From Pseudomonas tehranensis (GTDB taxonomy: Bacteria; Pseudomonadota; Gammaproteobacteria; Pseudomonadales; Pseudomonadaceae), in NCBI RefSeq assembly GCF_014268615.1, contig NZ_JABWQV010000002.1, positions 47,557 to 111,556 of the forward strand: a stretch of DNA of 64,000 nucleotides. Direction: 5' to 3'. Position 1 is the first letter of the stretch. Every line of letters begins with the position of its first letter. The position numbers were made by a program, and so were the translations under genes. Shown here one piece after another: positions 47,859 through 57,552 of this stretch. A model generated the notes under the pieces. The model saw nothing but the letters and a program-made list of their open reading frames with translations. It ran no database searches and had not been told where the DNA came from.

Positions 47859-49165
47859 ATCCGCGTCTGGCCGCCGCCAAGGCACTTGCCGCCGTCCTCA
47901 GTGGCAAAGCCTCCCTCAACAGTTCCCTGCCGACCCAACTGGACAAGGTTGACGACCGTGATCGCGGCTTCACCCAGGACCTAGCGTTCGGCACCGCCCG
48001 CTGGCAGCCACGGTTGTCGGCCCTGGCGGCCAAGTTGCTGCAGAAGCCGTTCAAAGCCGCCGACGCTGACGTCGAAGCGCTGCTGCTGGTGGGGCTTTAT
48101 CAACTGCTCTACACCCGCGTCCCGGCCCACGCCGCCATCGGCGAAACCGTGGGCTGCGCCGACAAGCTGAAAAAGCCCTGGGCCAAGGCCCTGATCAATG
48201 CCGTGCTGCGCCGCGCCCAACGGGAAAGCGAAACCCTGCTGGCCGAGCTGGAACACGACCCAGTGGTGCGCACCGCCCACCCGCGCTGGTTGCAAAAATC
48301 GTTGAAAGCCTTCTGGCCCGAGCAATGGGAAGCCATTTGCGCGGCCAACAACGCCCATCCGCCGATGATCTTGCGGGTCAACCGGCGTCACCATACCCGC
48401 GATGCGTATCTGGCCTTGCTGGGCGAGGCCGGCATCCCGGCCATCCCGTGCCAGTACAGCCGCGACGGTATCGTGCTGGAAACTCCTGGCGATGTGCGCG
48501 CTCTGCCGGGCTTTGCCGACGGTTGGATCAGCGTCCAGGACGAAGCCGCGCAACTGGCTGCCGACCTGCTGGAACTGGCACCCGGCCAACGGGTGCTGGA
48601 CGCTTGCTGCGCGCCGGGCGGTAAGACTTGTCACATCCTTGAAGCCGAGCCGAAGCTGGCCGGCGTGGTGGCGGTGGACCTGGAAGCCAAGCGCCTGGTG
48701 CGCGTGAAGGAAAACCTCGAACGTCTTGGCCTGGACGCCGAGCTGATCGCCGCCGACGGCCGCGACACCGCCACCTGGTGGGACGGCAAGCCGTTCCAGC
48801 GCATCCTGCTGGACGCGCCGTGCTCGGCCACCGGTGTGATTCGTCGTCACCCCGACATTAAACTCACCCGTCAGCCGGACGACATTGCCGCCTTGGCCGC
48901 GTTGCAGGGCGAACTGCTCGACGCACTATGGCCAACCCTGGAAGTCGGCGGCATGCTGCTGTATGCCACCTGTTCGACCTTGCCGACCGAGAACACCGAA
49001 GTGATCGAAGCGTTTCTCGCTCGTACGCCGGGCGCACGGGAGCTGGACATCGCCAGCAACGCCGGCCTCAAGCAGCCCCATGGCCGCCAGTTGCTGGCCC
49101 AGGAGGGCGGACATGACGGTTTCTACTACGCCAAACTGATCAAGATCGCCGCCGCACGCGGTTAA
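47855..49165 (+). CDS. rsmB: 16S rRNA m5C967 methyltransferase RsmB
   Basis: A 436-residue enzyme: NusB-like RNA-binding N-terminal domain (about 1-135) and a SAM-dependent Rossmann methyltransferase with [37 protein letters not shown] (catalytic motif IV Cys) and [17 protein letters not shown] (motif VI Cys). Translationally coupled to fmt by a 4-bp overlap and 24 bp before trkA. Confidence 0.95.
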   Translation: MNPRLAAAKALAAVLSGKASLNSSLPTQLDKVDDRDRGFTQDLAFGTARWQPRLSALAAKLLQKPFKAADADVEALLLVGLYQLLYTRVPAHAAIGETVGCADKLKKPWAKALINAVLRRAQRESETLLAELEHDPVVRTAHPRWLQKSLKAFWPEQWEAICAANNAHPPMILRVNRRHHTRDAYLALLGEAGIPAIPCQYSRDGIVLETPGDVRALPGFADGWISVQDEAAQLAADLLELAPGQRVLDACCAPGGKTCHILEAEPKLAGVVAVDLEAKRLVRVKENLERLGLDAELIAADGRDTATWWDGKPFQRILLDAPCSATGVIRRHPDIKLTRQPDDIAALAALQGELLDALWPTLEVGGMLLYATCSTLPTENTEVIEAFLARTPGARELDIASNAGLKQPHGRQLLAQEGGHDGFYYAKLIKIAAARG

Positions 49166-49189
49166 AACCGATTCGATAGGAGTGACCGG

Positions 49190-50563
49190 ATGAAAATCAT
49201 CATCCTCGGCGCAGGGCAGGTCGGCGGTTCGCTGGCTGAACATCTGGCCAGTGAAGCCAACGACATCACCGTGGTCGACACCGACGGTGAACGTCTGCGG
49301 GATTTGGGCGACCGTCTCGACATCCGCACGGTCCAAGGCCGTGGTTCCTTGCCAACCGTGCTGCGTCAGGCCGGTGCGGACGATGCCGACATGCTGGTGG
49401 CCGTGACCAACAGCGATGAAACCAACATGGTGGCCTGTCAGGTCGCTCACACGCTGTTCCACACCCCGACCAAGATCGCCCGGGTGCGCGAGGGGGCCTA
49501 CCTGACCCGCGCCGAGTTGTTCGACAACGAAGCGATTCCGGTGGATGTGCTGATCAGCCCCGAGCAAGTGGTGACCAACTACATTAAGCGCCTGATCGAA
49601 CACCCCGGCGCCTTGCAAGTGATCGACTTTGCCGAAGGCAAGGCGCAACTGGTGGCGGTCAAGGCCTACTACGGCGGGCCACTGGTGGGTCAGCAACTGC
49701 GCCAGCTACGCGAACACATGCCCAATGTGGAAACGCGGGTCGCGGCGATTTTCCGGCGTGACCGGCCGATCCTGCCCCAGGGCGACACGGTGATCGAAGC
49801 GGACGACGAGGTATTTTTCATCGCCGCCAAGGCCAACATTCGCGCGGTGATGAGCGAAATGCGCCGTCTCGACGAAAGAAACAAGCGCATCGTGATTGCC
49901 GGTGGCGGGCAGATTGGCGAACGTCTGGCCGAAGCCATCGAAAGCCGTTATCAGGTCAAGATCATCGAGATGAGCCCGGCGCGTTGCCGCTACCTCTCGG
50001 ACAACCTGAACAGCACCGTGGTACTGCAGGGCAGCGCTTCGGACCGTGACCTGCTGCTGGAAGAAAACATCGCCGACGCCGACATCTTCCTGGCCCTGAC
50101 CAACGACGACGAAGCCAATATCATGTCGTCGTTGCTGGCCAAGCGCCTGGGGGCGAAGAAGGTGATGACCATCATCAACAACCCGGCCTACGTCGACCTG
50201 ATCCAGGGCGGCGAGATCGACATCGCCATCAGCCCGCAACTGGCAACCATCGGCACCTTGCTGGCCCACGTGCGCCGCGGCGACATCGTCAGCGTGCACT
50301 CCCTGCGCCGCGGCGCCGCCGAAGCCATCGAGGCGATTGCCCATGGCGATGCCAAGTCGAGCAAAGTGATCGGCAAGGCCATCCGCGACCTCGGCCTGCC
50401 GCCCGGCACCACCATCGGCGCGATCATCCGCGACGAAGAAGTGCTGATCGCCCACGACGACACCATGATCCAGACCGGCGACCATGTGATCCTGTTCCTG
50501 GTGGACAAAAAACACATTCGCGACGTCGAGAAGCTGTTCCATGTGGGGTTGAGTTTCTTCTGA
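49190..50563 (+). CDS. trkA: Trk potassium uptake regulatory protein TrkA
   Basis: A 457-residue peripheral membrane protein that gates the TrkH/G potassium channel. It has two RCK repeats, each with an NAD-binding loop ([17 protein letters not shown] at 2-18 and [17 protein letters not shown] at about 234-250) and TrkA-C domains after each. Normal length. Last gene of the def cluster; a REPIN follows. Confidence 0.96.
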   Translation: MKIIILGAGQVGGSLAEHLASEANDITVVDTDGERLRDLGDRLDIRTVQGRGSLPTVLRQAGADDADMLVAVTNSDETNMVACQVAHTLFHTPTKIARVREGAYLTRAELFDNEAIPVDVLISPEQVVTNYIKRLIEHPGALQVIDFAEGKAQLVAVKAYYGGPLVGQQLRQLREHMPNVETRVAAIFRRDRPILPQGDTVIEADDEVFFIAAKANIRAVMSEMRRLDERNKRIVIAGGGQIGERLAEAIESRYQVKIIEMSPARCRYLSDNLNSTVVLQGSASDRDLLLEENIADADIFLALTNDDEANIMSSLLAKRLGAKKVMTIINNPAYVDLIQGGEIDIAISPQLATIGTLLAHVRRGDIVSVHSLRRGAAEAIEAIAHGDAKSSKVIGKAIRDLGLPPGTTIGAIIRDEEVLIAHDDTMIQTGDHVILFLVDKKHIRDVEKLFHVGLSFF

Positions 50564-50590
50564 TCCGGAATCTGCGATGCCTGATCGTTC

Positions 50591-50688
50591 GCCTTCGCGG
50601 GCAAGCCCGCTCCCACAGGGTCTGGTGTTGTTCACGAAAATTGTGAGCAACAAAGATCTACTGTGGGAGCGGGCTTGCTCGCGAAGGC
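50591..50688. repeat. REPIN (type TGTGGGAGC/CTCGCGA)
   Basis: GCCTTCGCGGGCAAGCCCGC at the left and its complement at the right, about 98 bp, between trkA and the TPR gene. Confidence 0.88.
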
Positions 50689-50737
50689 GGTCCAACGGCC
50701 AACAGATCAATCACTGACACCACCGAGGAAGCCCGCC

Positions 50738-51049
50738 ATGCTCGACTCCCTGGAAAAAATGCTCGCCAAGGGTGTGGATAACTCACTGCTGCGCTTCGGC
50801 CTGGGCAAGGGCTATCTGGACCTCGGCGAATTCGCCCGAGCCGCCGAACACTTCCAACGCTGCGTCGAACTCGACCCCAAGTATTCAGCGGCGTGGAAAC
50901 TGTTGGGCAAAGCCCACCAAGGCCAAGGCGATCTACCGGCAGCCCGCCAGGCCTGGGAACAAGGCCTGGAAGCCGCCCGCGCCCACGGCGACAAACAGGC
51001 GGAAAAGGAAATGACTGTGTTCCTCAAAAAACTGGATCGCCATCCCTGA
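50738..51049 (+). CDS. Small TPR-repeat protein
   Basis: A 103-residue soluble protein with two tetratricopeptide repeats (LLRFGLGKGYLDLGEFARAAEHFQRCVELDP and the next, SAAWKLLGKAHQGQGDLPAARQAWEQGLE), a likely protein-interaction module. Partner unknown. Start at ATG 50738 (MLDSLEKM); upstream open frame runs into the REPIN. It contains a perfect DnaA box at 50773-50781 in the VDN codons. Confidence 0.82.
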   Translation: MLDSLEKMLAKGVDNSLLRFGLGKGYLDLGEFARAAEHFQRCVELDPKYSAAWKLLGKAHQGQGDLPAARQAWEQGLEAARAHGDKQAEKEMTVFLKKLDRHP

Positions 51050-51057
51050 GCCTCCCC

Positions 51058-51324
51058 TCAGCCCCCTTCATTGTTGCAATTGGCTGCCTGCTTGAGGTAC
51101 GTCAGGGCTCGCTGTTCACCCATTGAATCGAGGTAGGTGATTTGCGCATTCACCAACCCGCAGGTCTGGCCACTGTCTTCGGTCAGCGAGAGCACTTTTT
51201 CAATGTCCAGATGGGTGCCGTAGGCGTAGGTTTTGCTTGCTGATTTGTCCTGGGCCATGGCGGGTAATGCGCCGGCGCTCAGGGCCGTCATCAGGCAAGC
51301 AGTAGCGATGTTTTTCAAGTTCAT
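51058..51324 (-). CDS. DUF2790 secreted small protein
   Basis: An 88-residue exported protein: signal peptide ending AMA (about residue 24), then the DUF2790 core YAYGTHLDIEKVLSLTEDS...CGLVNAQITYLDSMGEQRALTYLKQAANC with two cysteines. Proteins of this family are common in Pseudomonas beside metal- or stress-responsive two-component systems; function unknown. It is divergent from such a system here, across a 286-bp gap. Confidence 0.8.
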   Translation of the reverse strand: MNLKNIATACLMTALSAGALPAMAQDKSASKTYAYGTHLDIEKVLSLTEDSGQTCGLVNAQITYLDSMGEQRALTYLKQAANCNNEGG

Positions 51325-51464
51325 GGTCGTTTCCCTTCAATGAGTTCGATGGTGTCATCGAGGCGATTCGTGTTGTCTCGATGGCGCTCATTAAAGGCCC
51401 GTGAGGTATCTCGGCTGTGTCGAGAAATGCCTCGGTTGGATGGGTTACGTATCTGAGGTGGATT

Positions 51465-51482
51465 GCGATACAGAGCGATACA
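51465..51482. promoter_or_regulatory. Tandem 8-bp direct repeat, OmpR-type operator candidate
   Basis: GCGATACA-GA-GCGATACA: two identical half-sites with a 10-bp period, the usual arrangement bound by OmpR-family dimers. It lies between the DUF2790 gene and the response regulator gene and could serve both. Confidence 0.4.
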
Positions 51483-51610
51483 ATCGCCACTATTTTTTGC
51501 CTGGCTCTGGCTTGATCCGGGCTGGAGAAGCTGAACGGCGGTGCGCTGCCAAGCTGCAATAGAGCATCGCCACACTGCGCAATAGATGCGCGCATTTCGG
51601 AGAGCAGGGC

Positions 51611-52351
51611 ATGGAACATGTCGATCACGTATTGATCGTGGATGATGATCGGGAGATCAGGGAGCTGGTCGGCAACTACCTGACGAAGAATGGTCTGCGC
51701 ACCACCGTGGTCGCGGACGGCCGCCAGATGCGGGCCTTTCTCGAAGCCAACCAGGTGGATCTGATTGTGCTCGACATCATGATGCCGGGGGATGACGGAC
51801 TGCTGCTGTGCCGCGAACTGCGCGCCGGAAAGCACAAGGCGACACCCGTGCTGATGCTGACGGCTCGCACCGACGAGACCGACCGCATCATTGGCCTGGA
51901 AATGGGCGCCGACGACTATCTGGCCAAGCCCTTCGCGGCCCGGGAGCTGCTCGCGCGCATCAACGCTGTGCTTCGGCGTACCCGCATGCTGCCGCCCAAC
52001 TTTGTCGTCAGCGAAAGCGGCCGCCTGCTCAAGTTCGGTCGGTGGCGCCTCGACACCACCGCCCGCCATCTGCTGGATGAAGACGACACGCTCGTTTCCC
52101 TGAGCGGCGCCGAGTACCGGCTGCTGCGGGTATTTCTCGATCATCCTCAGCGGGTACTGAGTCGCGACCAGTTGCTCAACCTGACCCAGGGCCGTGACGC
52201 GGACATCTTCGACCGTTCCATTGACCTGCTGGTCAGCCGCGTGCGTCAGCGCTTGCTGGATGACGCGCGCGAACCGGTCTACTTGAAGACGGTGCGCAAT
52301 GAAGGCTACGTCTTTACCTTTGCCGTCGAAATGCTTGAGGAGCAAGCATGA
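51611..52351 (+). CDS. OmpR-family response regulator
   Basis: A 246-residue regulator: receiver domain with acidic DDD at 11-13, phospho-acceptor D55 and lysine in YLAKPFAARELLARI, followed by a winged-helix DNA-binding domain (about 145-240) ending LKTVRNEGYVFTF. The stop overlaps the kinase start by 4 bp. Signal unknown. Confidence 0.9.
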   Translation: MEHVDHVLIVDDDREIRELVGNYLTKNGLRTTVVADGRQMRAFLEANQVDLIVLDIMMPGDDGLLLCRELRAGKHKATPVLMLTARTDETDRIIGLEMGADDYLAKPFAARELLARINAVLRRTRMLPPNFVVSESGRLLKFGRWRLDTTARHLLDEDDTLVSLSGAEYRLLRVFLDHPQRVLSRDQLLNLTQGRDADIFDRSIDLLVSRVRQRLLDDAREPVYLKTVRNEGYVFTFAVEMLEEQA

Positions 52352-53661
52352 AACTCGCCTTGCAATGGCCTCGCACGCTGGCCTCGCGGCTGTGGCTGGT
52401 GTTCCTTGTCGGTCTGATCCTCGCCCAGTCCCTGACGTTCGCAGCCCAGTACTACGAACGCTACCAAAGCACCAAGATCGCCATGTTGGGCAACTTCGAA
52501 CACGACACGGCGACCTCCATCGCCATCCTCGACCGTCTGCCTGCCGCCGAGCGCCCGGAGTGGACCAAACGTCTGCAGCGGCGCAACTATGACTATTTGC
52601 TGCGCGAACATGATCCTGGCATTCCACTCGCCTCGAACGATCTCGCGGCGACGGCGGCGCAGTCACTTCAAGTCGCGCTGGGCCGCAACTATGACCTGAC
52701 CTTTGTCGAAATCCCGGGTCCACGTCAGCATTTCCAGGCCCAGGTGCGACTGGCTGACGGCAGCCCGGTCACCATCGATGTGCGCCCGTCGGTCAAGCCG
52801 TTGTCGCCCTGGTTGCCCTTTGTCCTGTTCGGTCAGCTGGTGTTGATGATCGGTTGCACCTGGCTTGCCGTGCGCATCGCGATACGCCCCCTCAGCCGCC
52901 TGGCCGAGGCGGTCGAAAATCTCGACCCGAACGCACATCCCGTTCAGTTGGATGAAACCGGCCCACGTGAAGTGGCCTACGCCGCCCGGGCCTTCAACAG
53001 CATGCAGTCGCGCATCGCCGCTTACCTGAAAGAACGCATGCAATTACTGGCGGCCATTTCCCATGACTTGCAGACGCCCATCACGCGCATGAAGCTGCGC
53101 GCCGAGTTCATGGACGACTCGCTGGAGAAGGACAAACTGGGCAACGACCTGAACGAAATCGAGCACTTGGTGCGCGAAGGTGTTGCCTATGCTCGCAGTG
53201 TCCACGGTGCGACTGAAGCCAGCTGCCGCATCAGTCTGGACTCCTTTCTCGACAGTCTGGTGTGCGACTACCAGGACACCGGTCGTGAGGTCAGCCTGCG
53301 CGGCAAGAACGGCGCGATCATCGAGACACGTCCCCATGCCTTGCGCCGTATTCTGGTGAACCTGGTGGATAACGCGCTGAAGTACGCCGGCACCGCCGAG
53401 GTGGAAATCCGCCGCGACACGAGCGCTGGCGTTTCGATCGATGTCCTTGACCGTGGCCCGGGCATTCCTGAGGAGGTCCTGGCCGAGGTGGTCAAGCCGT
53501 TCTATCGGGTAGAAAGCTCACGCAACCGCAGCACAGGCGGCACCGGCCTGGGCCTTGCCATCGCTCAGCAGTTGGCCGTCGCGGTTGGTGGCTCACTGAG
53601 CCTGCGCAACCGCGATGGCGGTGGTCTTTGCGTGACCCTCAACTTCGGCCTCGACCGATAG
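52348..53661 (+). CDS. Sensor histidine kinase (EnvZ-like)
   Basis: A 437-residue kinase: membrane helix about 14-33, a short periplasmic domain (about 34-152), second helix about 155-177, HAMP (about 178-230), H-box AAISHDLQTP (H239), N box in NLVDNALKYAG, G1 DRGPGIPEE and G2 GGTGLGLAIAQQL. All catalytic boxes are intact. Paired with the upstream response regulator. Confidence 0.9.
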   Translation: MKLALQWPRTLASRLWLVFLVGLILAQSLTFAAQYYERYQSTKIAMLGNFEHDTATSIAILDRLPAAERPEWTKRLQRRNYDYLLREHDPGIPLASNDLAATAAQSLQVALGRNYDLTFVEIPGPRQHFQAQVRLADGSPVTIDVRPSVKPLSPWLPFVLFGQLVLMIGCTWLAVRIAIRPLSRLAEAVENLDPNAHPVQLDETGPREVAYAARAFNSMQSRIAAYLKERMQLLAAISHDLQTPITRMKLRAEFMDDSLEKDKLGNDLNEIEHLVREGVAYARSVHGATEASCRISLDSFLDSLVCDYQDTGREVSLRGKNGAIIETRPHALRRILVNLVDNALKYAGTAEVEIRRDTSAGVSIDVLDRGPGIPEEVLAEVVKPFYRVESSRNRSTGGTGLGLAIAQQLAVAVGGSLSLRNRDGGGLCVTLNFGLDR

Positions 53662-53869
53662 GCCGCGCTGGCTGCACGTCTAGTGCAGCCGCTACCGTTC
53701 GGATTCAGGGGCATTTGTAAGCCACTGTATCCAGCGCCTTCGCAGACTCAAAACAACGCATAACCGCCGGTTGCCGAACATAGCCGGTATACATCCCCTT
53801 GCAAGAATTCTCCCCATCGAATCGCCATCGGACCCCGTTTGGCGAGCCCTGACGTAAGGAGACCTTGTC

Positions 53870-54517
53870 ATGAATACCCAATCCTACCGCCCTCAAGGCT
53901 GGCAGCTGTTCGGCCTGATTGCAGCCTTGGTGGTGGCGATGAGCATCGCGGCCGTCGCGGCACAACCCGACCTTGTCGAGGGCCTGCGCAGCGCCATCCG
54001 CGCCACCGCCCGTTCTTCCTTCGCACTGTTTCTGATCGCGTTCACCGCGTCGGCGTTTGCCGTACTGGTGCCTTCACCGCTCTCCAAGACACTGGTTCGC
54101 GAGAGGCGCTTCATCGGCCTCGCCTTTGCCTTCTCCCACCTGATACATGCCGTGCTGATCTACGGGTATGGGCAGCTCAATACCGAGTTCTGGCCAGCCC
54201 GCACCGTTGCCAACAACATCCCGGGTGGGACCGCCTACGCCTTCATCCTGCTGATGGCCATGACCTCATTCAAAGCGCCCGCCCGACTGCTGGGACCCAA
54301 GGCATGGAAGACATTGCATGTCACCGGCATGTGGGTCATCGCCGCTGTATTTGCCTTCTCCAACTTCAAACGTATCCCGATGAGCGACTGGTACGTGCTG
54401 CCTTTCGGCCTCATCTGCGCCGCCGTGGCGATCCGACTGGTCGGCAAGCTGGCTATGGCCAACAAACGCAGCCAAGCCAGGCAAGCGTCGATGCGCCGGG
54501 CAGCGCTCGCCTCCTGA
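53870..54517 (+). CDS. Ferric-reductase-like transmembrane (haem-type) protein
   Basis: A 215-residue protein with about six helices. Histidines placed in SHLIHAVLIYGYG and in KAWKTLHVTGMWV resemble haem ligands of the YedZ/MsrQ and ferric reductase group, so it may carry b-type haem. No msrP-like partner gene is next to it. RBS TAAGGAG lies 8 bp before the ATG. Separated from the kinase gene by about 200 bp. The assignment is by pattern only. Confidence 0.55.
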   Translation: MNTQSYRPQGWQLFGLIAALVVAMSIAAVAAQPDLVEGLRSAIRATARSSFALFLIAFTASAFAVLVPSPLSKTLVRERRFIGLAFAFSHLIHAVLIYGYGQLNTEFWPARTVANNIPGGTAYAFILLMAMTSFKAPARLLGPKAWKTLHVTGMWVIAAVFAFSNFKRIPMSDWYVLPFGLICAAVAIRLVGKLAMANKRSQARQASMRRAALAS

Positions 54518-54643
54518 TCATCCAGACGAGCGGCCCAGCATAGCGGTCCGGAACAAGCGAAGCGGCTTTCTCAAGCGCGACATATCTCTGCATTAGATTT
54601 TTCAGAAGCAATCATCCCGATTGCCGACATCAAGGAAGCGAAA

Positions 54644-55522
54644 ATGAGCCCTAGCACCCATACCTCTCAGGCAGTCCATCCAGCCCAGGCCGGCAGCTAC
54701 ATCACCACCCAGGACGGCGTACAGCTCTACTACAAAGACTGGGGCCCGAAAGATGGGCAAGTGGTCACCTTCAGCCATGGCTGGCCGCTGAATTCGGATA
54801 GCTGGGAATCTCAGATGTTGTTCCTGGCGGACAAAGGCTATCGGGTGATCGCCCACGACCGCCGCGGCCATGGCCGCTCCAGCCAGCCGTGGGAGGGTAA
54901 CGACATGGATCACTATGCCGATGACCTGGCCGCTGTGATCAACACCCTGGACCTTAACGACGTCACCCTGGTGGGTTTCTCAACCGGTGGTGGAGAAATC
55001 ACCCGCTACATCGGCCGCCACGGTACCGATCGGGTGAAGAAGGCCGCACTGATCAGCGCCGTTCCACCGATGATGCTCAAGACTGAAGACTACCCAGGCG
55101 GCCTGCCGATCGAGGTGTTCGACGGCCTGCGCCAGGCCTCACTGGACAACCGCTCGCAGCTGTATCGCGACATCGCCTCTGGCCCGTTCTTCGGCTTCAA
55201 CCGCGACGGGGCGAAAGTCTCCCAAGGGCTGATCGATTCGTTCTGGGTGCAGGGCATGCAAGCGGGTCACAAAAACACCTATGACTGCATCGCGGCGTTC
55301 TCGGCGACGGATTTCCGCGCCGACCTGGCCAAATTCGACTTGCCGACACTGATTGTGCACGGCGACGACGACCAGATCGTCCCGATTGAAGCCTCCGCCC
55401 ATGCTGCCGCCAAGCTAGTGCAGAACGCCGAGTTGATCGTCTACCCGGGCGCGCCACACGGTCTGACCGACACCCACAAGGACCGCCTCAACCAGGATCT
55501 GTTGGACTTCCTGGGCCAGTAA
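54644..55522 (+). CDS. Alpha/beta hydrolase (non-haem chloroperoxidase/aryl esterase type)
   Basis: A 292-residue cytoplasmic hydrolase. [11 protein letters not shown] is the oxyanion region, [12 protein letters not shown] holds the nucleophile Ser, [10 protein letters not shown] the acid Asp and [12 protein letters not shown] the His. These match the cofactor-free haloperoxidase/aryl-esterase subfamily; the physiological role is probably ester hydrolysis. Followed closely by a second, exported hydrolase, so likely an operon. Confidence 0.85.
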   Translation: MSPSTHTSQAVHPAQAGSYITTQDGVQLYYKDWGPKDGQVVTFSHGWPLNSDSWESQMLFLADKGYRVIAHDRRGHGRSSQPWEGNDMDHYADDLAAVINTLDLNDVTLVGFSTGGGEITRYIGRHGTDRVKKAALISAVPPMMLKTEDYPGGLPIEVFDGLRQASLDNRSQLYRDIASGPFFGFNRDGAKVSQGLIDSFWVQGMQAGHKNTYDCIAAFSATDFRADLAKFDLPTLIVHGDDDQIVPIEASAHAAAKLVQNAELIVYPGAPHGLTDTHKDRLNQDLLDFLGQ

Positions 55523-55559
55523 GCCCATCGCACCCTCCAATAAATGAAAAGGAATGATC

Positions 55560-56363
55560 ATGCGCACTATCAAATCGCTCTTGGCCGTCACCCTCACCGC
55601 TGGACTGGCACTGACATCACTCCATAGCGCCGCCGCGCAACCCGACGCCGCCAAGCCCACCGTCGTGCTGGTGCATGGCGCATTCGCCGAATCGTCCAGT
55701 TGGAATGGGGTTGCCGCTCAGTTGCTGAACCAGGGTTACCCGGTTGTTGCAGCGGCTAACCCGCTGCGCGGGGTAAAGCAGGACGCCGATTATGTTACCG
55801 ACATCGTCGAGCAGACCGCTGGCCCGGTGATCCTGGTGGGTCACTCCTACGGCGGGGCCGTGATCACTAACGCAGTGCACGACAACCCCCGGGTCAAGGC
55901 GCTTGTCTACGTCGCGGCGTTCGCGCCGGACAAAGGCGAAACCGCCATCGAACTGTCCGGTCGTTACCCTGGCGGCACCCTTGGGCCGACCTTGGCCGCT
56001 CCGGTGCAGTTGGACGACGGCAATAAGGACCTCTACATCCAGCAGGACAAATTCGGCCAACAGTTTGCCGCCGACGTTCCGGCAGCCGACTCCGCGCTGA
56101 TGGCTGCCACCCAACGTCCCATCAGCGAGGCTGCCTTGAAGGAAGCGTCGGGCGACCCGGCCTGGAAAAAACTGCCGTCCTGGTTCATCTACGGTTCGGC
56201 GGACAAAAACATTCCCGAGGCCGCCCTGAAGTTCATGGCCGAACGCGCTGGCTCGAAAAAGACCGTCACCGTCCAAGGCGCCTCCCATGTGGTGATGACG
56301 TCCAACCCGGGGAAAGTGGCGGAGCTGATCATTGAAGCGGCGCAGGCCAGTTCCAAAGGGTGA
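55560..56363 (+). CDS. Exported alpha/beta hydrolase
   Basis: A 267-residue hydrolase with a signal peptide (ending AAAQ, about residue 26). Motifs: VLVHGAFAESSSWNGV, nucleophile GHSYGGAV, acid in YGSADKNIP and base in QGASHVVM. Start at ATG 55560 with AAGGA 7 bp upstream; ATG 55554 is too close. Unlike its upstream neighbour it acts in the periplasm. Substrate unknown. Confidence 0.85.
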   Translation: MRTIKSLLAVTLTAGLALTSLHSAAAQPDAAKPTVVLVHGAFAESSSWNGVAAQLLNQGYPVVAAANPLRGVKQDADYVTDIVEQTAGPVILVGHSYGGAVITNAVHDNPRVKALVYVAAFAPDKGETAIELSGRYPGGTLGPTLAAPVQLDDGNKDLYIQQDKFGQQFAADVPAADSALMAATQRPISEAALKEASGDPAWKKLPSWFIYGSADKNIPEAALKFMAERAGSKKTVTVQGASHVVMTSNPGKVAELIIEAAQASSKG

Positions 56364-56433
56364 TCGCGTAAAGCGGGTCGACTGACCCAAAAAGCCTGGT
56401 TCGTTCACCCGTTAGTTGCTTCGAGAAGAGCCG

Positions 56434-56462
56434 AAAAACCCGGCGCAGGAGGCCGGGTTTTC
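56434..56462 (+). terminator. Rho-independent terminator after the exported hydrolase gene
   Basis: AAACCCGGC and GCCGGGTTT arms around AGGAG-type loop, with four T residues. Confidence 0.75.
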
Positions 56463-56534
56463 ATTGCGAAGCACTCATAAAAAAGTCCACCCCCCAATCC
56501 ACTGTCGATCCGCTAAAAGCTCAGACGGCGCAAA

Positions 56535-56632
56535 ACCTGTGGGAGCAAAGCTTGCTCGCGATAGCGGTAGATCAGCCAGACCCGTTGTCGACTGACCTGC
56601 CCCAAACGCGAGCAAGCTTTGCTCCCACAGGT
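56535..56632. repeat. REPIN (type TGTGGGAGC/CTCGCGA)
   Basis: ACCTGTGGGAGCAAAGCTTG and its complement at the right end, spacer about 50 bp. Confidence 0.88.
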
Positions 56633-56746
56633 TTGTGGCTAAACTGACCGGCATTCCCCGCTTCCCGATCCACCAAGCTGAAATGATTTGAATCCAATCC
56701 GCCCCTTGGAGAGAATCGCCACCTTTACCCCAAAAGGATGCGGGCG

Positions 56747-57226
56747 ATGAAGTTCGAAGGGAATTTCCAATACATGGGCAATCACGGGATCGTCTTCAAC
56801 GTCTCGCAGATTACCCTCACCGACAGCGAACGCGGACGCCTGCGTGAGCTGCATTTTGGCGAGGCGAAAAGCGCCCACTATGAAGTCAACTACAAGGTCG
56901 TCGAGGTGTACGACAAGATGCTGGCCAAGAGTCTGCCGTGCGTGATGATGATCGGCATCTCCAAACCGCTGACCAGGCAACAGGGCGATGCCCTCAATGC
57001 CCAACGCACCACTATTGCCAACCTTTCAGCCACGGCCTTCACTGCCGCCGCCAAGGCCGTGGCGCCCTCTTACGTGGCGGCATCTGTAGGGGCCGGTGTG
57101 CGCATGTACGCCAATGAAATCCTGCCCACCTACCATGCTGGCGACGTACTGGTCAGCATCGAGGCGCAGGTCAACGGCGGTATCGGCCCGCAACGCACCC
57201 TCTCGACATTGATCATCAAGGCCTGA
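56747..57226 (+). CDS. Orphan protein of unknown function
   Basis: A 159-residue protein I do not recognise. No signal peptide; the first 75 residues are mixed beta/alpha (KFEGNFQYMGNHGIVFNVSQITL), while residues about 90-125 are rich in Ala/Thr/Val and mildly hydrophobic (SATAFTAAAKAVAPSYVAASVGAGV), and the end is beta-like (DVLVSIEAQVNGGI). Start at ATG 56747 with AAGGA upstream. Twelve bp separate it from a small membrane-protein gene; the two look like one operon. Confidence 0.7.
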   Translation: MKFEGNFQYMGNHGIVFNVSQITLTDSERGRLRELHFGEAKSAHYEVNYKVVEVYDKMLAKSLPCVMMIGISKPLTRQQGDALNAQRTTIANLSATAFTAAAKAVAPSYVAASVGAGVRMYANEILPTYHAGDVLVSIEAQVNGGIGPQRTLSTLIIKA

Positions 57227-57238
57227 CCGGAGACGTAC

Positions 57239-57472
57239 ATGTCCGAAATTACTCAGTTGGTCATTGCCTTGGTGTTGTCCTTTCTGCTTGATCGGTTCCT
57301 CAAGCCCTATCTGCTACGCAAGTGGCTCGGCGTGGCGTTGGTGGCGGCGGGTGCGGTTGGTTGCGTGGTGGCAGGTCAGAGCCGTTTGTTGGGGTTTGAT
57401 CTGGGGTTGCTGTCGGTTTTTGCCGTGGCGATAGGGATGGGATTGTTCATGAAGCGGCGGCGGTTTGAGTAG
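57239..57472 (+). CDS. Small membrane protein, intact copy
   Basis: A 77-residue protein with three hydrophobic stretches (about 6-16, 29-46, 53-70) broken by DRFLKPYLLRKW, ending in KRRRFE. I know no family. A frameshifted copy lies 1 kb downstream on the other side of an HD-domain gene; the last 103 bp of the gene are identical in the two copies. Paired with the orphan gene upstream. Confidence 0.75.
   Translation: MSEITQLVIALVLSFLLDRFLKPYLLRKWLGVALVAAGAVGCVVAGQSRLLGFDLGLLSVFAVAIGMGLFMKRRRFE
57368..57470 (+). repeat. 103-bp exact direct repeat, copy 1
   Basis: Identical to 58399-58501. The 129 bp before it are similar but diverged in the two copies, so the identity is confined to the 3' part of the duplicated gene. 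Confidence 0.9.
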
Positions 57473-57487
57473 GTTGACTGAGAAGAA

Positions 57488-57523
57488 GGGGCCAGACGGA
57501 ATATCAGAAAATAATCTGTCCCC
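57488..57523. repeat. Palindromic GGGG...CCCC element, copy 1
   Basis: GGGGCCAGA at the left and TCTGTCCCC at the right around AAAATAA-rich sequence. A similar degenerate element follows the duplicate copy (about 58523-58550) and another is at 59231-59264. Confidence 0.6.
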
Positions 57524-57552
57524 TCATTCTTATACCTTGCCGGAGTTTTGAA

